NCBI GenBank assembly: GCA_963781665.1
Contig: CAWAGA010000002.1
Location: 5,332,001-5,396,000 of the forward strand
Source: JAJYIW01 sp963781665
GTDB lineage: Bacteria > Chloroflexota > Anaerolineae > Anaerolineales > Anaerolineaceae
DNA: 64,000 bases
Direction: 5' to 3'
Every line of letters starts with the position of its first letter. Within the stretch, counting starts at the first letter, position 1. Positions 48,939 through 55,318 of the stretch are shown piece after piece. The notes beneath the pieces are model-generated. The model saw nothing but the letters and a program-made list of their open reading frames with translations, was not told where the DNA came from and did not search any database. A program made the translations under genes and the position numbers.

Positions 48939-51584
48939 CTAAGGAAAAGCCGGATCTTGATATTCCGGATCTGCCTTCCTGGCGCACTGCCCGATCACTG
49001 CCCGCTCTGGCGCATTTTCTATGGAAACGGTCGCTATTTTGCTTGCCAGCAGATTAATTTCAGCCAGGCATTGGGTATACTGCTCCGTTTTCCTTTGCAC
49101 CTCCGCTAACACCCCCTGGGTATCTTCACCCTGGAAAACTCTCACTACAGCCTGCCAGGTCCAGTTGCTTACCGGAAGGGTATTCAAATAAACCTGCGAA
49201 TATCCGCTATTGGCCTGGGTGACGTCATACACCCTGACAGTGGCAGCGCCGACCTGGGTTGCGTATACCGGGGATTGGACAACAGACTGGCGGGCAGGCA
49301 TATTGCGAAAGGCATCCGGTTGGTCTGAAAGGAAGCGCATCCAATCCCAGCAGACTTGCTTGACGTTGCTCTGGTCCGAAATGAATTGGGCTGATTGCAT
49401 GACCCAACCCCTACTCGTGCTCGAAAACGACGCCTGGGGCATGGGAAGATTGGCAGTTCGGAACGGATATTCGATGGGATTGCTGCTCAGGCTAGTCCAT
49501 AGCAAAACCTGTCCAGCGGAAATGGCGTGGGACATGCCGGTAGTGTTTATCTGATCTAGAGGAAAAACAGCCCTGTTTCTGGCTTGAGTTGCCAGCCAGT
49601 CAACCGCCTGAACATTCGCCGAGGTGTCGATGGTGATGGATGGTGGGTCTTTAGTGAAATCGATCCATTGGACGCTCTGGGCTGCCAGCAAATAGTCCTC
49701 CAATCCCGCGGAAGCGTAGAACGATATCCCTGCCGGCCCGGGAGCCGCCTGTTGAATAAAGCGGATGAGATCGTCGGCCGTCCAATCCACGGAAGGCAAG
49801 GCCAGCCCGAGCTGGTCCAGCAGGTCGAGGTTGATTTTGACCAGGTAAGCATCATTGTCCGCCGGCAGCCCATATACGTGGCCATCGACCGTCAAAGCAT
49901 CCAACCGCCCCGGGTAGAAATCGCTCTGGAAACTGCTGTCCTCTTGGGTCAGGAAAGGCGATAGGTCCGCCATGCTGCGGATATCCGCTATGTTGGACAG
50001 GCCGCTGAAGTAGAAACAATCGTAGTCTTGTGTAAGGGAGGGCAGAGGGTCGCCGCCCCGCCAGGTGAAGTCGCTCGAAAGCTGGAGGGTGACGTCCGGA
50101 TGTGTCTTCTGGAATTCGGTGGCAAGCGCTTGATAGACCTGGTCGCTGTTCGGGAAATTGGGATAGAGGTAACGCACCACCTGATTGCCAGTCGGAGCGG
50201 TTTCTTGAGGCGCCGAGCCGGCCACGACGATCGGCGAAGTGCGCGGGGTGGGCGATGGCGGGATCACTGCCTGGGCCAGCGTTTCTTGCAGGGAAACCGA
50301 GCCAGTTAGCGAAGCGGCAATGGCATTACCAACTGTATCGAAGACCTGGGGGTCGACGCTGCCATACCAGGCATTTGCCAATCCATAGCGGACCGTTGCC
50401 TGGGCATCCTGCGGCAGGTCGTTCCAGGGATATCGGGCTTCTGAGACCGATTGCCGGGCAGGTATCGCCGGTGGAATATCTCCGGAAGGCAGGTTGACGT
50501 TCAGCGACTGGCGGGAGAGATAATCGATCCAGGCCCAGGCTGTTTGCGGGTGCTTTGTCCCGGCGCTGATTAAGGCGCAATTTGGCCACACAGGCGAAGA
50601 ACCGGCTTCTTTGCCGTTCTCGGTGTTGATTGGGAAATGGGTTATTTGATAGCTCTCAAGCGCCGGTTGGTCGCTGCCATCCGGCTGGTTGGCGTTCAAG
50701 GCGCCCACCCAGAATATCGGGTGGGGATCAGGCGATCCATCACCACTGCCGGTCGCCGAGAAGGGAACAAGCTTGCCCTGCCGGACCCAATCGACGTACC
50801 ATTGCGCCAATTGCGCCAGTTGGGTGGTTTGGATCTGGCCCCCGGCTGCTGCAATACTGGCGTCAATGCCGGGCGCTAGGACCGAGCTTTGCCAGGCATT
50901 CGCATCGACGATGATCGGGCCGGATTTTAGCGCGGCCAGCGCCTGGACCATGGTCCGGAAATCGTCCAGCGTCCAGCCCACCGCCGGTAATGTTATCCCG
51001 GCGGCCTGCAGGGCATCCGCGTCGTAGAACAAGCCCATGAAGGTCAGCGCCAGCGGAAGGCCCAGCGTGCGTCCCTGGCTATCCTGGCAGGCAGCCAACG
51101 ACCCCGGCCAGAAATCGTCCGGCTCGAAACCGGTATCGCCCTCCATCAAGGGGCTCAAATCCAGGAAATCACTGGCGTTGTTAAGCAGGCGCTCACGTCC
51201 GCCTATAAAAAGGGCCGTATCGGCTGCCTCGGCCAGCGGAGACAGGTCCTCGGCGTTCCAGAGGTCGAAGCCGCCTGGTGGGGTGACGATCTGGACCGTG
51301 TTCGATGGATTCTCTCGGTGGAAGGACTCTGCGATCTGCTCGTAAAAACCCTTCTCACCACCGTCAACTGCGAAGGTAATAACTACATTTTGACCTATGT
51401 TGCTATTATTTGAGCTTGTATTTCCTGGGAGAAGAAAGCTAAATGTTTGAGACGGGACAAATTTACTTTGATCTGCTCTATTCGTTATATCACTGTATGG
51501 GAAAAATAATTGCCCGGTTCCAAAAATAAGTACAGAAATGAGTATTATGACTAATAGTAGCATCAAAATCTGTTTTTTTTTCAT
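48939..51584 (-). CDS. Tandem family-1 solute-binding protein without lipobox
   Basis: 881 residues. N-terminus MKKKQILMLLLVIILISVL is a strong membrane segment, but no Cys follows, so unlike its siblings it is either membrane-anchored or cleaved by signal peptidase I. First domain about 70-450 (ITLPAVGWTLDDFRTM, QTAWAWIDYLSRQ), linker (PPSPTPRTSPIVV), second domain (LPSVDWTADDLIRF, VCWDWMRFLSDQP). GC-rich and the most diverged intact member. Follows the signal peptidase at 51.8 kb. Flanking 48704-48938 holds only the degenerate operator, and 51585-51806 shows nothing. Confidence 0.84.
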   Translation of the reverse strand: MKKKQILMLLLVIILISVLIFGTGQLFFPYSDITNRADQSKFVPSQTFSFLLPGNTSSNNSNIGQNVVITFAVDGGEKGFYEQIAESFHRENPSNTVQIVTPPGGFDLWNAEDLSPLAEAADTALFIGGRERLLNNASDFLDLSPLMEGDTGFEPDDFWPGSLAACQDSQGRTLGLPLALTFMGLFYDADALQAAGITLPAVGWTLDDFRTMVQALAALKSGPIIVDANAWQSSVLAPGIDASIAAAGGQIQTTQLAQLAQWYVDWVRQGKLVPFSATGSGDGSPDPHPIFWVGALNANQPDGSDQPALESYQITHFPINTENGKEAGSSPVWPNCALISAGTKHPQTAWAWIDYLSRQSLNVNLPSGDIPPAIPARQSVSEARYPWNDLPQDAQATVRYGLANAWYGSVDPQVFDTVGNAIAASLTGSVSLQETLAQAVIPPSPTPRTSPIVVAGSAPQETAPTGNQVVRYLYPNFPNSDQVYQALATEFQKTHPDVTLQLSSDFTWRGGDPLPSLTQDYDCFYFSGLSNIADIRSMADLSPFLTQEDSSFQSDFYPGRLDALTVDGHVYGLPADNDAYLVKINLDLLDQLGLALPSVDWTADDLIRFIQQAAPGPAGISFYASAGLEDYLLAAQSVQWIDFTKDPPSITIDTSANVQAVDWLATQARNRAVFPLDQINTTGMSHAISAGQVLLWTSLSSNPIEYPFRTANLPMPQASFSSTSRGWVMQSAQFISDQSNVKQVCWDWMRFLSDQPDAFRNMPARQSVVQSPVYATQVGAATVRVYDVTQANSGYSQVYLNTLPVSNWTWQAVVRVFQGEDTQGVLAEVQRKTEQYTQCLAEINLLASKIATVSIENAPERAVIGQCARKADPEYQDPAFP

Positions 51585-51806
51585 ATTATCTCATTCTGGA
51601 TTCGCATTTTGGGCTTATACTTTAAAAAAGTATCCTGTAAAAAAGAATCCTGAATAATTGGGCAGAATTTCTAGTCTAAAAAAATCTCATTTGCCATCTC
51701 TGTAACTGAACGAACCTGTCTAACGATTAGTAACTAGTGTTGTTTTCCCTATTATAAGTTCTGCCCTATATGCAAATGAAAATTTCTTAGCAAAACTGAC
51801 TGTAAG

Positions 51807-52466
51807 CTATCTATTCTTTGGAGTAAATAGATAATTTTTGTCGTATGATAATTTTAAGATGGCTACTCCTACAACACATTTATCAAAGATTGGGCCCCAA
51901 TCGCGAGAATCTGTGCTGTATTGGTTATCCCCTTCAATAAATAATTGTCCTTTTTGTATGGTCCATCTACGGTTGCCTTCACCATCATAAAATTTACGGT
52001 GTTGCATCTGTTTTAGCTCATCTAGTTCAGATATGTGAATTATCTTTGTATCTCCTGGTAGGCCTGTTATCCTTTTTATTATAAGTTCTCCATAATTACC
52101 AGCGAAGTATTGTGTAATCAAGTTGTAGAACGATTCCCAAGAAAATGACAAGGCATTTTTTGCATGTCTTATTTGTTGATTTCTAAGGACAATTATTTGG
52201 CCTCGTTTTAACCAAACTCGTGGCCAATATCTCAGAACCAAAACTCGATCACCTTCGAACAATGTCGGGTTCATACTGCATTGTTCAACGGTAACAATCA
52301 AAAACAAAGCACGAATAACCAATGCTGATATTACCAAGGGGGAAAGAATAATCAAAATAATTATCAAAAACGGCACCTTATTCAAGCGATAATTACCAAC
52401 ATTAAATCCACCCATGGTAACTTTACAATAATTGCATCTTGTTTTAGGGAAATATTTGCTCGTCAA
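51807..52466 (-). CDS. S26 (type I) signal peptidase
   Basis: 219 residues from the first ATG; ATG at 52415 (MGGFNV) is an alternative start. Membrane helix about 31-57, nucleophile box VEQCSMNPTLFEGDRV (Ser64), Lys131 in IIKRITGLPGD, C-terminal box FIEGDNQYSTDSRDWGP. Dyad intact. It is the most diverged of the family, and the leftmost remnant (5.2 kb) resembles it most. Between the 52.7-kb peptide and the binding protein. Confidence 0.87.
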   Translation of the reverse strand: MTSKYFPKTRCNYCKVTMGGFNVGNYRLNKVPFLIIILIILSPLVISALVIRALFLIVTVEQCSMNPTLFEGDRVLVLRYWPRVWLKRGQIIVLRNQQIRHAKNALSFSWESFYNLITQYFAGNYGELIIKRITGLPGDTKIIHISELDELKQMQHRKFYDGEGNRRWTIQKGQLFIEGDNQYSTDSRDWGPIFDKCVVGVAILKLSYDKNYLFTPKNR

Positions 52467-52741
52467 GATTTCCAGTGCGACGAGAATAACAATGATATTT
52501 ATATTTTAACAAAAAACACTCTCCCTGGGACATAGCATTATCCCTTTCCTGCATATATTGGGTATAGTAGAAAGAGTTCTCCATAAAATAAACGTGCAAT
52601 TTATTGGCACTACAAAAATTCAAGCTGGGACGCCAGTGGATTCTTCTAACTTGGATCATTGAGACTGTCCTAAAAAATATCTATTTTCTGACGTCCCTAA
52701 TGTAAGGATTGAACGGCTTTCATTCCGTACTTGTATTGTAA

Positions 52742-53059
52742 TTAACAATGGTCAACGGGAATGTAGCCACAAGATTCAGTTATGCAATTATCACATTCCC
52801 CGAAGTGTCCATCCGGACACCAATATCTGACATGCTGTTCATGATAGGTCACATAACATTGGGTCCCAACGCACATGCAGCAGTAATTATTGGTGCAATA
52901 CCAATCAGCAGTGGAACACCCGGCTGGTTTGCAATCAGCTTGAGCTTTAGTGTGTGGTAACAGTCGATCAGCCACTTCCTCAATTATTTTACTGAAAAAT
53001 GGAAAATGCCGACTGATACTATCCAAGTTTTTTATTAGGTTGTTATTTGTATATTTCAT
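52742..53059 (-). CDS. Cys-rich secreted peptide precursor (12-Cys core)
   Basis: 105 residues; AAGGAG before the ATG. The leader (1-41) ends KIIEEVADRLLPHTKAQA, giving A-Q-A. The core holds 12 Cys in 64 residues (CKPAGC, YCTNNYCCMCVGTQC, CDNCITESC) with a spacing of its own. Nearest peptide gene to the quorum module. Confidence 0.77.
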   Translation of the reverse strand: MKYTNNNLIKNLDSISRHFPFFSKIIEEVADRLLPHTKAQADCKPAGCSTADWYCTNNYCCMCVGTQCYVTYHEQHVRYWCPDGHFGECDNCITESCGYIPVDHC

Positions 53060-53130
53060 TATTTTCTCCTTATGAAATAGATTGTTGAAAGGTAATGGAC
53101 CAACTGGTACTAGAATCTCGTATTGTTATC

Positions 53131-53138
53131 GCCTCCTT
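53131..53138 (-). promoter_or_regulatory. Upstream GGAGGC element
   Basis: AAAGGAGGC on the minus strand, about 75 nt before the peptide start and between it and the MauD-like gene. Same element as in siblings. Confidence 0.4.
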
Positions 53139-53175
53139 TCCGAACATTTTCGATAATCCCTGCTGGTTTTTACTT

Positions 53176-53724
53176 TCACAGCAAATCTAAAATTTGATTT
53201 AACTCACTCATGAAACCTGCTGACTTTATCCTCCCTTGTTTATCAATTAGACAATAAGATGGAGTTCCTTTTACCTTATAATCTATCTCAAACGAATTTC
53301 TCTTTGGAGCGACAAGTAAAGGTATGCTTATATTAAATTCCTTTGCTAAGGCTGACGTAGCAGCTTTTTCATCTATGTTTACCAGTATCAATTCGATTCC
53401 TTTTTTGCTCGCGTGGTGGGCAATATCTAAATAACTAGGAATCCCAGCTCGACAAGCTCCGCAATGCGTCATAATAAATATTAGGATAAACATACGTCCA
53501 TTGAAACTTGATAGTGTAACGATTTCGCCATTTAGGTTTTCTGCACTGAACGGCTGAGCTTGTTCTCCTGGTAGTAAATCAATTACTTTACTTTCACTAC
53601 TTTTAATGGTTGAATTTTTCAATGACCAATTGCTAATCCTGCGAATTATAGCCATTGATATGATCAAATTGATTAATGTCATGAGCCATAATAACAATGA
53701 GCTGATTATTAACCAGTTGTCCAT
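53176..53724 (-). CDS. Divergent MauD/TlpA-like thioredoxin
   Basis: 182 residues. N-terminal membrane helix (about 5-27), thioredoxin fold with active site HCGAC (Cys88/Cys91; CGAC instead of CGHC) and cis-Pro loop KGTPSYCLI. It stands alone, without a MauE-like partner, upstream of the 52.7-kb peptide gene. Probably assists its disulfide formation; it may borrow a MauE from another cassette. Distinct from the three near-identical MauD copies. Confidence 0.8.
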   Translation of the reverse strand: MDNWLIISSLLLWLMTLINLIISMAIIRRISNWSLKNSTIKSSESKVIDLLPGEQAQPFSAENLNGEIVTLSSFNGRMFILIFIMTHCGACRAGIPSYLDIAHHASKKGIELILVNIDEKAATSALAKEFNISIPLLVAPKRNSFEIDYKVKGTPSYCLIDKQGRIKSAGFMSELNQILDLL

Positions 53725-53890
53725 TTAGAGCCCCTAACTGTGTATAATTTCGTGTTTACTACTTATTAAGTTATTACGTCATAAAGAAGGCAATTAAAAA
53801 TTGATTGATAACAAACCCCAAACACAAAGCGAAGAAAAAGTTTTTGGAGTTCAGGGTTAGGAGAAGATTTGGATTTGGTAGCTCAAATTT

Positions 53891-53964
53891 CATTGTAATG
53901 ATTTCGGGGCCATTTTCAACTGTGGTTAACCACAGTTGTATTCGAGCTCAGGACCGGGTATAGT
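53891..53964 (+). promoter_or_regulatory. comXQPA promoter with perfect ComA-box-like operator
   Basis: CATTGTAATG at 53891-53900; 26 bp on a perfect 22-bp palindrome (53917-53938) with core CTGTGGTTAACCACAG. -35 TTGTAT (53936-53941) shares three bases with the palindrome, 17-bp spacer, -10 TATAGT (53959-53964). The 6-N4-6 half-site layout equals the Bacillus ComA box (TTGCGG-N4-CCGCAA). Predicts positive autoregulation by the ComA-like protein encoded downstream. Confidence 0.8.
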
Positions 53965-54011
53965 TTAAAGGTAATTCACATTCCCCGATAATTCAATTGA
54001 AAGGATAGGTG

Positions 54012-54230
54012 ATGGCCATGGGATTAGCCGAAGTTGCTTTCCGCTTGAGTATCGACCCGGGATTTGGAGCAAGCTTACGCCAGGATCCCCAGCAAGCCCT
54101 CTCACAAGTGGGTTTCGTGTTGGATGCCGACGAGCTCCAAAGTTTGCAGTTATTTCTCCAAGGTGATCAGCCGTCATTGCTTTCTGCACCTGATGATGGG
54201 ACACCGATTGATCCGTGGCTGGCTTCGTGA
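54012..54230 (+). CDS. comX: ComX-like pheromone precursor (copy 3, with full module)
   Basis: 72 residues, ATG 54012 behind AAAGGA (GTG 54009 rejected for spacing). The N-terminal helix (FRLSIDPGFGASLRQD) and mid-part (LDADELQSLQLFLQGDQ) resemble ComX pre-sequences; the C-terminus is DDGTPIDPWLAS. Known ComX pheromones are 5-10 C-terminal residues with a prenylated Trp third or fourth from the end in several pherotypes; here Trp is fourth. The gene precedes comQ, the reverse of Bacillus, and overlaps it by four bases (GTGA). Symbol by analogy; chemistry untested. Confidence 0.75.
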   Translation: MAMGLAEVAFRLSIDPGFGASLRQDPQQALSQVGFVLDADELQSLQLFLQGDQPSLLSAPDDGTPIDPWLAS

Positions 54231-55216
54231 GCTTAATCGATACTGGACCTTTAGGAACAACCGCTACCAGGGAATTTCAGGAATCAATTATCACAAAGAA
54301 GATCCTACCAGAGCTCACCTCGGTGTTGGCCGGGTTGGGATTGGCAGGGTCTTCTTCAGGGGGAAATAACCAGCCTTCCTTGTTTCACCTTCCCTCGTTG
54401 TGCTGTGCCGCATTGGGGAAAGATCCCAAACGTGTGGGGGTTGCCGAGAAAGCCTGGCAGCAGTTCTATGCCGCTGCCCACATGATCGATGCAGTGGAGG
54501 ACGATGAAGGTCTGCCGGCAGGTATCACCTCTCCGGCAAAGGCGACCAATCTAGCCGTCGGACTAATTTTTAATGCCGAAAACGAGTTGGCTGGCCTGGA
54601 AGCAGAGCTGCCGCCAGGCGTCTCCCGGAGTATTAGAATGGAAGTGCAACGTTGTCTCTTGTGCATGTGTGCCGGACAAGAGATGAGTTTAAGATCAGGT
54701 GAGATATCCCTTGAGGAGACCTGGCAAATCGCAAGGCTCAAATCAGGGGCTTTTTTCGGTTTAGGATGTTTTATTGGTGCCCGGGCAGGAACAAGTTCAA
54801 GTAAAATTTTGGATGGATTTACCCGGTTCGGTGAAATTCTCGGTCTGCTTGTCCAACTTGGCGATGACGTGAAAGACCTTTGGAGTAATGAAAAAGGTAA
54901 AAGCGATCTGACCAGTGGGCATTGGGGAATTCCACTCGCATATGCTTACAAGGTTCTTCTACTCAAAGAAAGAGCGCAATTACGGGAGTTCCTGAAAATG
55001 GAACAAGCTACTTATGAATTGGAAGCAAGAATTCGAGACAAAATCATTTCAAGTGGGGCATTGGTCTATGCAGCCCTCGAATCAAATCGCTTACACATCC
55101 TGGGGAAACGAATCTTGTGTTCAATTTGCCAGCCTTCTCCTGCCCGCCAATCGCTAGAAAATCTGCTAAACAGCAAGGGTGTAAATAGGACTTTGAAAGA
55201 GGGAAAAGCGTCATAG
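54227..55216 (+). CDS. comQ: ComQ-like isoprenyl transferase
   Basis: 329 residues from GTG 54227, chosen because the two sibling copies start at the same overlap; GTG 54215 is possible. All-alpha polyprenyl synthase fold: first aspartate motif HMIDAVED (Asp88, Asp92; the second Asp of DDxxD is Ala) and second motif GDDVKD (Asp213, Asp214, Asp217) followed by GKSDL. In ComQ this fold attaches a geranyl or farnesyl group to the pheromone Trp instead of chain elongation. The coupling to a Trp-ended peptide, kinase and regulator supports that role over a housekeeping prenyl synthase. Confidence 0.82.
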   Translation: MSLIDTGPLGTTATREFQESIITKKILPELTSVLAGLGLAGSSSGGNNQPSLFHLPSLCCAALGKDPKRVGVAEKAWQQFYAAAHMIDAVEDDEGLPAGITSPAKATNLAVGLIFNAENELAGLEAELPPGVSRSIRMEVQRCLLCMCAGQEMSLRSGEISLEETWQIARLKSGAFFGLGCFIGARAGTSSSKILDGFTRFGEILGLLVQLGDDVKDLWSNEKGKSDLTSGHWGIPLAYAYKVLLLKERAQLREFLKMEQATYELEARIRDKIISSGALVYAALESNRLHILGKRILCSICQPSPARQSLENLLNSKGVNRTLKEGKAS

Positions 55217-55318
55217 CCTTACTTCATCCTTCTCTACCTTCAGAAGATAGGCTATATAATGAATTTAGTGATTTTCTTCGAATGATTTACTCTGCTGGAT
55301 AGATTGGGATAAATTGGA

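Noticed and set aside
10668..51584. Binding lipoproteins as parts of sugar ABC importers
   Set aside because: No importer permeases or MalK-like ATPase in 64 kb; the only ABC proteins are exporters or FtsX types.
9065..53059. Cys-rich peptides as lanthipeptides or other thioether RiPPs
   Set aside because: No LanB/LanC/LanM, YcaO or radical SAM gene in the window; MauD/MauE neighbours suit disulfides instead.
9065..53059. Cys-rich peptides as methylamine dehydrogenase small subunits
   Set aside because: No large subunit or tryptophan tryptophylquinone-forming genes, no MauA-like sequence, and cores vary far too much.
29048..54014. GTG three bases upstream as start of the comX genes
   Set aside because: The ATG has the better distance to AAGGA in all three copies.
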